64,000 bases of DNA from Nitrospirota bacterium. GTDB lineage: Bacteria; Nitrospirota; Thermodesulfovibrionia; Thermodesulfovibrionales; UBA9159. The notes beneath the pieces were generated by a model that had not been told where the DNA came from, did not search any database, and saw only the letters and a program-made list of their open reading frames with translations. The DNA is taken from positions 1 through 64,000 of the forward strand of contig JAJYIF010000009.1 of assembly GCA_021790195.1 (NCBI GenBank). Direction: 5' to 3'. The stretch's first letter is position 1; every line of letters begins with the position of its first letter. The position numbers were made by a program, and so were the translations under genes. Below are positions 50,896 to 60,355 of this stretch, in pieces.

Positions 50896-51315
50896 TTAGG
50901 CAGCTTTCCCGGACATCGCCGCCGATACAATCTTTACGACGAACTTTGCGTCCCTTATGGCGTCCCTCGCGTCCGCCGTGTCATATTCCTCTGTGGGGAT
51001 GAAATCCTCGTCGCCATAAAAGGAGAGCTCCCTCTCCTTCCTCAATCTCTTGGATATCTTGGTCATCCTGTCGAGTTCCTTTAAAGCCCGCGAAGGAAGC
51101 AGCTTCTTATTTTCCCTCAAGACCGAGCTGACATCATGCCATTTCGGGGGCTCGATGCCGACATGTCTCAAAAGCCCCTTCAGCGCAAGCTCTACTATCT
51201 CCTGCGCCTCGCGGACGACGTCCGAATAGGCCTTGTCACGGAAAAGGACATCAAGTATCTTCAGCCTCTTTTCCGCTTTTACAAGATAACTCTTTGCGAG
51301 GCTGTCAGTAGTCAT
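50896..51315 (-). CDS. HEPN-domain protein
   Basis: Protein of 139 aa. SDVVREAQEIVELALKGLL and PPKWHDVSSVL are typical of PF05168-type HEPN proteins paired with nucleotidyltransferases. Overlaps its partner by 4 bp. Distinct from the two long HepT-like copies. Toxin or inactive regulator cannot be told. Confidence 0.8.
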   Translation of the reverse strand: MTTDSLAKSYLVKAEKRLKILDVLFRDKAYSDVVREAQEIVELALKGLLRHVGIEPPKWHDVSSVLRENKKLLPSRALKELDRMTKISKRLRKERELSFYGDEDFIPTEEYDTADARDAIRDAKFVVKIVSAAMSGKAA

Positions 51316-51776
51316 AGCTCAATAATATCTCCCGGCTTATAATCCGGCTTCAATATCCAATACCATCTATTGCCCCTGAATACTCTCTTTGATCCGAGTT
51401 CATCGAGTCTCCGTCTCAGCCTATCTAAAATTCGCATGAAGAACCCATCCTTGTCGTAAAGTATCAATGAGTCGTACACCATATCGAGGAAAAGGGGACT
51501 GCCGAGAGATGCCTCTTCAGGGGCCTTGATCACGGGGGACAGATAGCGCGACACATCCCCGAGTTTGTCCTCTATATTATCGATGAATTCATCGATCCTT
51601 TTCATCTTTCTTTTATGCAGGCCCTCGGCAATTATAAGGATGTCGATATCGGATTCCGGACCTGCCTTGCCCCTCGCGAGCGAGCCGAAGATGACGAGAC
51701 TTACAAGTCGCTTGCCGTAGTATTCGATTATTCTATCTCTGAGTTTTCTCGTCAGTTTTGCCTCTGTCGTTTTCAT
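51312..51776 (-). CDS. Nucleotidyltransferase-domain protein
   Basis: Start ATG 51776 (MKTTEAKLTRK), 154 aa; the longer frame to 51803 runs through the promoter. VIFGSLARGKAGPESDIDIL has the standard GS-x10-D-x-D. Pairs with the HEPN gene. Confidence 0.82.
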   Translation of the reverse strand: MKTTEAKLTRKLRDRIIEYYGKRLVSLVIFGSLARGKAGPESDIDILIIAEGLHKRKMKRIDEFIDNIEDKLGDVSRYLSPVIKAPEEASLGSPLFLDMVYDSLILYDKDGFFMRILDRLRRRLDELGSKRVFRGNRWYWILKPDYKPGDIIEL

Positions 51777-51782
51777 AAAGCT

Positions 51783-51791
51783 ATTATACCA
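51783..51791 (-). promoter_or_regulatory. Extended -10 promoter of HEPN/NTase module 3
   Basis: Minus strand TG-G-TATAAT ending 6 bp before the ATG at 51776: predicted leaderless. Confidence 0.6.
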
Positions 51792-51888
51792 ATTTGAATA
51801 CAATGCCGCCTCCCGATCCGCGACCCATGACTTTGATCACACGCGACATTTAAACGGAGAAACTGCCTCCAGGCTTGTGACGCTCTTC

Positions 51889-51960
51889 CTATCTCACACG
51901 CTCCATATCTTTCAGGGCATTCGCCCTGTTATTGCGATAAATGGGCTCGTTCGGATTCAT
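51889..51960 (-). pseudogene. Remnant of a GT-C/TPR gene 3' end
   Basis: MNPNEPIYRNNRANALKDME then RVR and TAG, matching MNPNEPIYRTNRENALRDME at the end of 53442-55004. The frame upstream is broken. The AAA ATPase gene lies between this remnant and the intact gene. The rest of 51777-52125 shows no gene. Confidence 0.7.
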
Positions 51961-52125
51961 GAAGACACAATGCTTTCTGTATAGACGCCATCAGCAATAT
52001 CGCGGAATATTTCATGGAATCTTTCTCTGTCTTCGTGAGAAACACCGGCTCTTCCTGCTCCGCCTCAGATTTGCCGAATTGGCTTGTTGACTTATCGTCA
52101 AATATATGGTAAAAATAACGGTAAC

Positions 52126-53292
52126 ATGTCGACGAAATTATATAAAAGGCTTTTGACGCCACCTAAACACAATAGTTTCTTTCTTTTTGGTCTCCGCGGT
52201 GTGGGAAAGAGCACCTGGGTCCGGCAGGCCTTTCCGGATGCCATACGATTTGACCTGCTCGATGAAGGGATTTATCAGAATTACTTGCGCGATTCCAGGC
52301 TGTTCGGTCGGGAATTACTCAGGGTTCCGCGTACGCGTACTGTGGTTGTAGATGAGGTGCAGCGCTTGCCGTGGCTGCTGAACGAAGTTCACCGGTTTAT
52401 CGAGGAGCGCAATCAACGCTTTGTCCTTTTGGGCTCAAGCGCGAAGAAACTCAAACAGTCCGGCACGAACTTGCTCGCCGGAAGGGCTCTGCGGCGTATC
52501 ATGCTGCCCTTTGTGCCTGCCGAGCTCGGCGACGATTTTGATCTTGATGAGGTTCTGCGTTTTGGCAGTCTTCCTGTAATCTGGCAGGCCCCATCAAAAC
52601 CGGATAGTCTTGATGGTTATGTACAGCTCTTTCTAAAGGAAGAAATACAGGCGGAAGCATTGGTCCGCAACCTCCCGGGGTTTGCGCGTTTCCTGCCTGT
52701 GGCGTCGCTGTTTCACGGTCAGGTATTAAGCATATCCGGCCTTGCGAGGGATGCCGGAGTTGCCCGCACAACGGTCGCGGGCTATATCAATATCATGGAA
52801 GATACTCATCTGGCATGGCTGTTGCCGGCCTATGAAGGCAGGGTGAGGGTAAAGGAGCGCAAACATCCAAAGCTCTACTGGGCCGACACCGGCATTGTAC
52901 GGGCTATCCGGCGCGAATTCCATCCCCCCGCCGAAGTTGAGCGTGGCGTTCTCTTTGAGGGATGGATTGCCGGCCTTCTAAGGGCCTATGGAGAACCGAG
53001 CAGCGCTTTGGGACTTCCGTATGATGCTATATATTACTGGTCCCCTGCTCAGGGAGGGAATGAAGTGGATTTTCTGATCCGGCGAGGCAAAGAATTCATT
53101 GCCATTGAGGTCAAGGCCAAGGAGAGTCTGAGTAACCGCGACTTTGGCGGTTTAAGAACGATCTCTGAACTGCGTGGCATTTCGCGGCGAATAATGATTT
53201 TCTTAGGATCTCGCGCATTTCAAACTGAGGACGGCATTGAGGTACTGCCGTTCCAGGAGTTTCTCCATCAACTTGAAGGGAAAGGGCTGTAA
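52126..53292 (+). CDS. AAA_14/DUF4143 ATPase
   Basis: Protein of 388 aa from the ATG at 52126; a frame from 52084 is possible. GLRGVGKST is Walker A, TVVVDEVQRLP Walker B, LLGSSAKKLKQ sensor 1. The C-terminal DUF4143 nuclease-like part has GNEVDFLIRRGKEFIAIEVKA (D-...-E-x-K). Family members are common in mobile or accessory regions and have no settled role. Opposite orientation to neighbours, flanked by a partial duplication of the GT-C 3' end, so probably inserted. Confidence 0.87.
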   Translation: MSTKLYKRLLTPPKHNSFFLFGLRGVGKSTWVRQAFPDAIRFDLLDEGIYQNYLRDSRLFGRELLRVPRTRTVVVDEVQRLPWLLNEVHRFIEERNQRFVLLGSSAKKLKQSGTNLLAGRALRRIMLPFVPAELGDDFDLDEVLRFGSLPVIWQAPSKPDSLDGYVQLFLKEEIQAEALVRNLPGFARFLPVASLFHGQVLSISGLARDAGVARTTVAGYINIMEDTHLAWLLPAYEGRVRVKERKHPKLYWADTGIVRAIRREFHPPAEVERGVLFEGWIAGLLRAYGEPSSALGLPYDAIYYWSPAQGGNEVDFLIRRGKEFIAIEVKAKESLSNRDFGGLRTISELRGISRRIMIFLGSRAFQTEDGIEVLPFQEFLHQLEGKGL

Positions 53293-53441
53293 ACAGGTCT
53301 CTAACGATTTCAGCCGCCATATCTTCCGAATCACCCTTAACCTTGACGATACTGCATCTTAAAAGATCTTTCTATAGAACTCTATGAACAACTTTTCGCA
53401 AGCCAGTTCTGACAATATCTCTTCGCAGGCTCAATTAGGCA

Positions 53442-55004
53442 CTACGGATGTTCCATATCCCTTAGTGCATTTTCCCGGTTCGTCCGATAAATAGGCTCGT
53501 TCGGATTCATATAAATGGCCGTGTCGAAATCCTGAAGCGCTTCTTTGAATAGGCGGAGGTTGGCGAAGCAAATCCCGCGGTCATCGTAATAATTAGGCTC
53601 GGAAAAAGGGTCCAGACTGATCGCCTTTGTATAGTCCGTTATGGCTTCGACAAAACTTCCTTGTTTTCTCAATGCATTTGCGCGGCGCTGATATGCCTCG
53701 GGAAACTGAGGCTCTGCCTTTACCTCATACGTCCATAGTGTGACCCCGTCTTTCCAGATGCCGATCTGCTTCATTGTCGCGGAGGCCAGACCACCGAGGA
53801 TTGCGGTAAAACATACGAAGAGGGCCATTTGCAGAAGCCGTTTGTAGTTATGCTGACGGTGAATTCTTTCATAAACATGTCCGACAATTAACCCGACAAG
53901 CATTGCAGGTCCCAGAAGCGCCAGATAGACGTAGCGGTCGGCCATGGACTGTCTTCCCACCTGAATAAGCCCCAGCACCGGCAGCAAACTCACAATATAG
54001 AAAAGCCATGCGGCAAGAAGATATTTTCTCTTCTTGATCGAAAAAATGCACATCGTAGTGACCCCTATAAGTAATACTATCGGAATAAAATAACTGGGAG
54101 ACCAGAGAGAGACATTCTTGGGATACCTATATAACGGAATTAAATTGAGCGGAATTAGGAAGCTCTTAATATACATAAATATTGCCTTGAAAGCAACGGG
54201 AATTCTTGTCGAAATCGGTAATTCTCTTAAAGAAGCAGCGTAGGAATTTTCTGAGTTTTGGGCCATGAGGGTAACAATGCCGGAAAAGAGGCTTAATATA
54301 AAAAAAGGTATTTTTTCCAGCACTATTATTTTCAAATTCCTCCTTGCCCGGAATCTTCCAAGGGGATACCAGTCTAAAATGAGCAGAACAACAGGGAGGG
54401 TTATCGCCATCGGCTTGCTCATTAAAGAGAATGTAAACAGAGTCAAGGTGACAAGATATCGGTAATTAAAATATGTCCCGGGAATCTCCTTCTTCGAGTC
54501 CTTCGCCTTTACAGTTTCCACATATCTCACATAACTGAGAAGGCCCAGCAGATAAAAGAAGGCATAAAGAACGTCTTTTCTTTCAGAGACCCAGGCTACC
54601 GATTCAACGTGGATGGGGTGAATCCCAAACAACAGGCCGGTTATCGCGGCTGGTAGAAGGACCCTGCTTTGCCGCACTTTGCTCAACAGCTTCATAGTCA
54701 AAAACACCACAAGAAAAGTATTGAGCCCGTGCAGTATAACGCTTGTCAGATGATGTCCGAACGGGTTGAGACCCCATAAGGCATAATCGACTGCATGTGA
54801 TATCCAGGTCAGCGGATGCCAGTTGGAGGCGGAGAACCCGAAAAAGGCCCATCTCAGGAAACTAAGGTCCAGGGACCTTATGTGAATATTGTCTACAACA
54901 TAGGCCTCGTCATCCCAATTCACGAACCCATTTTGCAGGGCGGGAAGATACACGAGTATCGCAACGGTTGCGATGAGAAATGCTATCCACATATTTTTTT
55001 TCAT
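53442..55004 (-). CDS. GT-C membrane glycosyltransferase-like protein with TPRs
   Basis: Protein of 520 aa. NGFVNWDDEAYVVDN and HPIHVESVAWVSERKDVLY match 7434-9026 closely. About ten membrane segments then two or three TPRs (RRANALRKQGSFVEAITDY; FKEALQDFDTAIYMNPNEP). TMTC/DUF1736-like, polyprenyl-sugar dependent. Confidence 0.85.
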   Translation of the reverse strand: MKKNMWIAFLIATVAILVYLPALQNGFVNWDDEAYVVDNIHIRSLDLSFLRWAFFGFSASNWHPLTWISHAVDYALWGLNPFGHHLTSVILHGLNTFLVVFLTMKLLSKVRQSRVLLPAAITGLLFGIHPIHVESVAWVSERKDVLYAFFYLLGLLSYVRYVETVKAKDSKKEIPGTYFNYRYLVTLTLFTFSLMSKPMAITLPVVLLILDWYPLGRFRARRNLKIIVLEKIPFFILSLFSGIVTLMAQNSENSYAASLRELPISTRIPVAFKAIFMYIKSFLIPLNLIPLYRYPKNVSLWSPSYFIPIVLLIGVTTMCIFSIKKRKYLLAAWLFYIVSLLPVLGLIQVGRQSMADRYVYLALLGPAMLVGLIVGHVYERIHRQHNYKRLLQMALFVCFTAILGGLASATMKQIGIWKDGVTLWTYEVKAEPQFPEAYQRRANALRKQGSFVEAITDYTKAISLDPFSEPNYYDDRGICFANLRLFKEALQDFDTAIYMNPNEPIYRTNRENALRDMEHP

Positions 55005-55033
55005 TCCGTGCGTCCCGCCATTGAGAAGCTGTT

Positions 55034-56725
55034 TTATCTAAATACACGCAAAAACAGGAAAACTTCGTCCGGTTCCCGGGATATTGCAAAGGGCAATAGT
55101 CCAAAGTTTGTGGTATAAAAACCGGCCCTGCTTCGAGCGTTGAAAAGTCTGAGAGGAAGCGGCGAAATCATTTTTTTCTGGGCGAAGGGCACAAGTCTGT
55201 ACTGCAAAGAGGGGGAAGGCGTCCAGAAATTAGGCATGTCAGGAATGACCACAATATCTCCTCTCACCGGCGAGTTATCGTCAGCGAGAAGGTAATGAGC
55301 GCCAACCTTCTGCAGATAATATTGCATCCCCCATTTGCCGATAAACCATACCTTTCCCTCTGAAGCCGGCTGCTTAAGAGCCTGGGCCAATTCCCGATAA
55401 GAATCGGCATACTTGTAATCCGAATAAGCGCTCGCAAAGCCGAAAAAGACCGATAGAAGAGCCGCAACCGCCACTACGATTTTCTTTTTCACTGTTCCGG
55501 AAAAAGTGAAGCCACGGGCCAGTATCATTATGACCGGCGGCAGGATTGGAAGGACGTACCGTGCGGCCATCCATGGATAGACTGCTACCGTGTATACTAC
55601 GCAGATTATTATCCAGGTCATTAAGAATAGAGACCGACCCTTGAATCGGCTATTGCGGTATTCTTCAGCACATTTAAAGAATGCCTCTGTAAGTGCAAAA
55701 AAACCGAGTGAGGCGAGTAGTGCGAGAAATAGTCTTGGAAACAGGGGATAATCAGCAACAAAGGGGATCGTAAAGAACAATATAACGAGCGAAGGGACAA
55801 TAATGACAAGGAACCTGATGATCGATCTCGCAAAAAAGAGATATGCCGGAACCAGGAAAAGAAGAGATGAGCCTGTGAACGACAGAAACGTTATGAATTT
55901 GACGAGAAGTCTCTGAAAACTCAAACCTACCGAGACAACGTTGACAGATGAGGATTCGCCTCCTCGATTAAAGAATGGAAAGATGCCATGGGTTTGATAT
56001 ACGAGCAGAAACCATACGAACAGCATAACCCATGGCAGCACTAAAGTGACGGCCGAACGGATGTCAACTCTTCTCTTCGCCGCGAGATAAATAAATAGGA
56101 TTACGCTGAACAATAATGATTGATATGAGGTAAATGCGGCGAGAGTAAGAAAGCCTCCTCCAATATAAGCTGATAGCGGACGCCCTGTCTCTACGAAATG
56201 ACAGTAGCAGGCAACAGAACATAACAGCAGCGCGAGTGTGGGGACATCAGTCATAAGATCCTGAGAATTGACGAGAAATGCCGGAGCAGCCAGCAAGAAA
56301 AGCGCGGCAACCTTTCCGGAACCGTTGTCTTCCGGAAACAATGCCCTGTTGATCAGAAGCAAAGATGCCAGGGTCATGACAACAAAGATCATGAATGACA
56401 AGTGCAGGCTGACCTCGCTCTGTCCGAACAGTGCGGAGAATATCTTTATGAGGTAAGGCACCAATAAGGGGTGGGTCATCTCATAAGGCGGAAGAGCGCC
56501 TTTAAGAAGCATTCCGTTGTACTGATAATCTATAGGTGTTGCGTGCAGGGGATTCCAACCTATCATCCCGGACATATTTATGAATTCAGAATCGTCGATG
56601 TGATAGGCCTTATCTATAAACGGAAGATACAAGATAAGAATAAGCAAGAGGAAATACAAGAAAGTCTTCAGCCCGCGCTTATTGAATCGACTGCTGAAGG
56701 TATCAGAACCGGGCAATTGATTCAA
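55034..56725 (-). CDS. GT-C glycosyltransferase (PMT/ArnT-like, GT39/83)
   Basis: Protein of 563 aa from a TTG behind AGAGGTGAT. YHIDDSEFINMSG is the first-loop acidic motif and THPLLVPYLI plus SQDLMTDVPTLAL are typical of ArnT/PMT-2 proteins. About 11-12 membrane segments; the last 120 residues are periplasmic. Likely transfers a sugar from a polyprenyl carrier. Lies 29 bp upstream of the TPR-type GT-C gene. Confidence 0.83.
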   Translation of the reverse strand: MNQLPGSDTFSSRFNKRGLKTFLYFLLLILILYLPFIDKAYHIDDSEFINMSGMIGWNPLHATPIDYQYNGMLLKGALPPYEMTHPLLVPYLIKIFSALFGQSEVSLHLSFMIFVVMTLASLLLINRALFPEDNGSGKVAALFLLAAPAFLVNSQDLMTDVPTLALLLCSVACYCHFVETGRPLSAYIGGGFLTLAAFTSYQSLLFSVILFIYLAAKRRVDIRSAVTLVLPWVMLFVWFLLVYQTHGIFPFFNRGGESSSVNVVSVGLSFQRLLVKFITFLSFTGSSLLFLVPAYLFFARSIIRFLVIIVPSLVILFFTIPFVADYPLFPRLFLALLASLGFFALTEAFFKCAEEYRNSRFKGRSLFLMTWIIICVVYTVAVYPWMAARYVLPILPPVIMILARGFTFSGTVKKKIVVAVAALLSVFFGFASAYSDYKYADSYRELAQALKQPASEGKVWFIGKWGMQYYLQKVGAHYLLADDNSPVRGDIVVIPDMPNFWTPSPSLQYRLVPFAQKKMISPLPLRLFNARSRAGFYTTNFGLLPFAISREPDEVFLFLRVFR

Positions 56726-56754
56726 AACTTATCACCTCTATCACGAAGGCGGAA

Positions 56755-58107
56755 TTATCCACGTACAAAGGCCTTGATCTTGCCGATAATAAATGTGAGC
56801 ATCTCAGGGGTCATGCCGGGATAGACGCCGACCCAGAAGGACCGGTACATTATCAGGTCCGTATTCTTCAGATCTCCGACTACCCTGTATCCCTTGCCCG
56901 GGCCTCTAATCTCGTCGAAGCAGGGATGTTTTATGAGATTGCCCGCGAACAAGGTCCTCGTCTGAATCCCGTTCGATTCCAGATAGCTCACAATTTCGTC
57001 TCTGCTGAAGCCGGCGTTCTCTCTCACTGTCAGCAGGAAGCCGAACCACGAAGGGTCGGAGCCCGGCGCGGCCTCCGGCAGCACAAAAAAGTCACCCAGA
57101 CCCTTGAGGCCTTCTCTTAGACGTTTCCAGTTCTTCTTCCTCGCCTTGATGAAGTCAGGAAGTTTTTCGATTTGGGCGCAGCCTATGGCCGCCTGCATAT
57201 CCGTCACCCGCAGGTTGTAGCCGAAATGGGAATAGACATATTTGTGGTCGTATCCGAAGGGGAGTGCCCCGAACTGCTGCTGGAATCTCTTCTTGCATGT
57301 GTTGTCGCGCCCCGAAGGGCACCAGCAATCGCGGCCCCAGTCACGGAAAGATTCGACGAGACGCTTAAGGACGGCATCGTCGGTGTAGACGGCCCCTCCC
57401 TCTCCCATCGTTATGTGGTGCGGGGGATAGAAACTCGAGGTCCCGAGATCACCGAAGGTCCCGGTAAACCGCCATTCCCCTTCATAGAGATACTTGGAGC
57501 CGAGCGAATCGCAGTTGTCTTCGATGAGCCAGAGGTCGTGCCTGTCGCAGAACGCTCTTACGGCCTTCACGTCGAAAGGGTTGCCGAGAGTATGGGCTAT
57601 CATCACCGCCTTTGTCTTTCCGGAGAGAGCAGCCTCAAGCCGCGAGCAGTCGATGTTATAGGAAGGCAAGGTCACGTCAACGAAGACCGGCACAGCCCCG
57701 TATTGTATGGCCGGGGAAACAGTCGTCGGAAACGACGCTGCCGTTGTGATCACCTCGTCGCCCGGCCTGATCCGTTTGCTGCCGAGCCTGGGGGACGTGA
57801 GGGCCGCAAAGGCCAGCAGGTTGGCCGATGATCCTGAGTTGGTCAGGGAGCAGTATTTCATACCGAGGAATTCTGCAAGCTCTTTTTCAAACCTCTCCGC
57901 ATACCGGCCTGCAGTAAGCCAGAAGTCGAGAGATGCGTCGACGAGAGCGGAAACCTCCCTCTCATCAAATACGCGCCCCGCATATGGGATGCGGTCTCCG
58001 GGCGCAAATTCCCTCTTCTCCTGTCGGCGTTTGAATTTGTGATGCCTGACAGCCGCCCTAATTGCGTCCCGCCGTAAAATCTTTTCAGAGACCTTATTTC
58101 TCCTCAT
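56755..58107 (-). CDS. rfbH: CDP-4-keto-6-deoxyglucose 3-dehydrase (E1)
   Basis: Protein of 450 aa, family length. PLP fold-type I, but the Schiff-base lysine is replaced: [12 protein letters not shown] has His, as in RfbH/DdhC. C-x-C-x7-C ([11 protein letters not shown]) plus an upstream Cys (EDNCDSLGS) bind the [2Fe-2S] cluster. Removes the C3 hydroxyl to give CDP-4-keto-3,6-dideoxyglucose with an E3 reductase, which is not seen here. Works after RfbF and RfbG. Confidence 0.93.
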   Translation of the reverse strand: MRRNKVSEKILRRDAIRAAVRHHKFKRRQEKREFAPGDRIPYAGRVFDEREVSALVDASLDFWLTAGRYAERFEKELAEFLGMKYCSLTNSGSSANLLAFAALTSPRLGSKRIRPGDEVITTAASFPTTVSPAIQYGAVPVFVDVTLPSYNIDCSRLEAALSGKTKAVMIAHTLGNPFDVKAVRAFCDRHDLWLIEDNCDSLGSKYLYEGEWRFTGTFGDLGTSSFYPPHHITMGEGGAVYTDDAVLKRLVESFRDWGRDCWCPSGRDNTCKKRFQQQFGALPFGYDHKYVYSHFGYNLRVTDMQAAIGCAQIEKLPDFIKARKKNWKRLREGLKGLGDFFVLPEAAPGSDPSWFGFLLTVRENAGFSRDEIVSYLESNGIQTRTLFAGNLIKHPCFDEIRGPGKGYRVVGDLKNTDLIMYRSFWVGVYPGMTPEMLTFIIGKIKAFVRG

Positions 58108-58320
58108 AGTTCCTTTGCCGTCATAACTGAAGAACGTGCTGCACAGAAGGCAGGCGTGCCGATAGACCTTTTATCGCGATACATTAAAGTATCTGTGACC
58201 ACGTTCAAAAACATGCTCCCATGGTTAACAAACAAAAGACGACATTTCCGGTTCCATAAGATCATCGCATATAAAAGGACTTGAGGCATGCCTGCCTTTT
58301 CACAGCCAACCACGCGCTCA

Positions 58321-59394
58321 TTATTTAATTTCAGTATGTTCGTACTCCTCTATCTGCTTCATGCATACCTTTGCCAGATCCCTGCCTTCTTTGTATGCCC
58401 GCGTCCACTCGATTACCTTATCGATCGCCGTGTCCAGGCCCCATCTCGGACGCCAGCCGAGTTCTGTCCTGGCCTTAGAACAGTCCAGCTTAAGATAATG
58501 GGCTTCGTGCGGGTGCTCCGCCCTGTCGATTTCATAAGACGGCTTGTGGTCCCACTTCACACAAATATTTTTCACTATCCATTCGACCGGCTTCGGCTCC
58601 TCGTCCGGCCCGAAATTCCACGCGCCTTCGAACCGCTGCGGGTCTTCCACGAGTCTCTGGGCAAGCAGCAAATAACCTCCGAGCGGCTCCAGCACATGCT
58701 GCCAGGGCCTGACGGCGCGCGGGTTCCTGACAATTATCCTTTCTCCCTTCAGGACCGACCTCACGCAATCCGGGACGAGCCTGTCCGCGGCCCAGTCCCC
58801 TCCGCCTATGACATTGCCCGATCTTGCCGATGCTATGCCGATAGCCGGCCCTGCAGGACCAAAGAATGAGCTTCTGTAGGCATTAGTAACAAGCTCGGCA
58901 CATGCCTTGCTGCTCGAATAGGGATCATAGCCTCCAAGGGGTTCGTTCTCCCTGTATCCCCATACCCATTCCTTGTTCTCGTAACATTTGTCCGATGTCA
59001 CATTTACCACCGCCTTGACACTTCGGCAATCCCTGATCGCATCGAAGAGGTTCACCGTACCCATCACGTTTGTGGAATAGGTCCCTGCAGGGTCCCGGTA
59101 GGACTCCCTGACAAGCGACTGCGCGGCCATGTGAATGACTATCTCGGGGGATGCACCCTTCATCGCCGAGGTAAGGGCGCTTCTGTCTCTTATGTCTGCG
59201 GTTATCGGCCTGATAAAACGGTCTACGCCGGAAAGCCTGCAGAGGCTCGGCTCGGTAGGAGGGTCCAGCGCATATCCGGTGACTTCTGCGCCCAGGGAGT
59301 GGAGCCAGAGACAGAGCCACGAACCCTTGAAACCCGAATGGCCTGTGACAAATACCCTTCGCTTGCTCCAGAAATCCCTGCCGGTCTCTACCAT
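58321..59394 (-). CDS. rfbG: CDP-glucose 4,6-dehydratase
   Basis: Protein of 357 aa from the ATG at 59394 inside the rfbF stop (AAATGGTAGAG). [13 protein letters not shown] is the NAD motif; [12 protein letters not shown] and [12 protein letters not shown] are the catalytic TSDK and Y-x3-K regions specific to this enzyme. Converts CDP-glucose to CDP-4-keto-6-deoxyglucose. A 213-bp gap without a clear gene separates it from rfbH. Confidence 0.94.
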   Translation of the reverse strand: MVETGRDFWSKRRVFVTGHSGFKGSWLCLWLHSLGAEVTGYALDPPTEPSLCRLSGVDRFIRPITADIRDRSALTSAMKGASPEIVIHMAAQSLVRESYRDPAGTYSTNVMGTVNLFDAIRDCRSVKAVVNVTSDKCYENKEWVWGYRENEPLGGYDPYSSSKACAELVTNAYRSSFFGPAGPAIGIASARSGNVIGGGDWAADRLVPDCVRSVLKGERIIVRNPRAVRPWQHVLEPLGGYLLLAQRLVEDPQRFEGAWNFGPDEEPKPVEWIVKNICVKWDHKPSYEIDRAEHPHEAHYLKLDCSKARTELGWRPRWGLDTAIDKVIEWTRAYKEGRDLAKVCMKQIEEYEHTEIK

Positions 59395-60155
59395 TTCTTC
59401 CAGGGGGCTTTTCCCGACGCCCACAGGTCTTCGAGATAATTCCTGTCGCGGAGGGTGTCCATCGGGTGCCAGAAGCCCTTGTGGAAGTAAGCCGAAAGCT
59501 GCCCTTCCTTTGCAAGCCGCTCCATGGGCTTGCCCTCCCATGAGGACTCGTCTCCGTCGATGTAATCAAACACCTTCGAGGACAAGACAAAGAAACCTCC
59601 GTTGATCCATCCGCCGTCGCCCTCGGGCTTTTCCTGAAAACCGATGACCCGTTGCCCTTCGAGGTTGAGTGCGCCGAACCGCCCGGGCGGCTGGACTGCG
59701 GTGACCGTCGATAGCTTGCCGTGAGAGTTGTGGAAGGCGATAAGCTCGGCAATATTGACGTCCCCGATACCGTCTCCGTAGGTAAAGCAAAAGTCTTCGC
59801 CGTTAAGATATGAGCTGACGCGCTTGAGACGGCCGCCCGTCGCAGTCTGTTCTCCCGTATCCACGAGCGTCACTTTCCAGGGCTCGGCATTGCGCTGGTG
59901 TATGACCATTGTGTTATGGACCATATCGAAGGTGACGTCCGACATATGCAGGAAGTAGTTGGCAAAATATTCCTTTATCATGTATCCCTTATAACCGACG
60001 CATATGACGAATTCCTTTATGCCGTGGCTGGAATATATCTTCATGATATGCCAGAGGATCGGCTTGCCGCCGATTTCTACCATGGGCTTTGGTCTGGTCG
60101 AAGTTTCTTCGGCAATGCGAGTGCCCAGCCCTCCGGCCAGAATGACTGTCTTCAT
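59388..60155 (-). CDS. rfbF: Glucose-1-phosphate cytidylyltransferase
   Basis: Protein of 255 aa. [22 protein letters not shown] is the nucleotide-binding signature ([13 protein letters not shown]); [13 protein letters not shown] and [10 protein letters not shown] are conserved in RfbF. Makes CDP-glucose from CTP and glucose-1-phosphate, the entry to the CDP-dideoxysugars. ATG behind GGAGGAC. First gene of rfbFG. Confidence 0.95.
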   Translation of the reverse strand: MKTVILAGGLGTRIAEETSTRPKPMVEIGGKPILWHIMKIYSSHGIKEFVICVGYKGYMIKEYFANYFLHMSDVTFDMVHNTMVIHQRNAEPWKVTLVDTGEQTATGGRLKRVSSYLNGEDFCFTYGDGIGDVNIAELIAFHNSHGKLSTVTAVQPPGRFGALNLEGQRVIGFQEKPEGDGGWINGGFFVLSSKVFDYIDGDESSWEGKPMERLAKEGQLSAYFHKGFWHPMDTLRDRNYLEDLWASGKAPWKKW

Positions 60156-60269
60156 AATGTCCTCCGCAAGAGCGTTTCTATTCAGCGAACCGGAAAAATC
60201 GCATTTCTCGCGACAGCTTATTATAATATTTTCTCAGGAATTTGGCTCTCCTGTGACGGGTTGGATCCG

Positions 60270-60285
60270 TGGCGTGATTTTTGCA
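60270..60285 (+). promoter_or_regulatory. Candidate sigma54 promoter for the histidine kinase
   Basis: TGGCGTG-ATTT-TTGCA: GG and GC are 12 bp apart; two mismatches to TGGCACG-N4-TTGC. Start near 60296 leaves a 60-nt leader. Confidence 0.5.
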
Positions 60286-60355
60286 GGCACTATAGGCGGT
60301 AGATAATCGCCAATTGCAGAATTTCTGACAGGCAGTCCGGAAGTGGAGGGGAAAT

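Noticed and set aside
51929-52162. 77-codon frame upstream of the AAA ATPase
   Set aside because: It overlaps the decayed GT-C remnant in another frame and has no start signal.
58104-58313. 69-codon frame between rfbH and rfbG
   Set aside because: No family resemblance and it overlaps the probable leader of rfbH; a chance frame is more likely.
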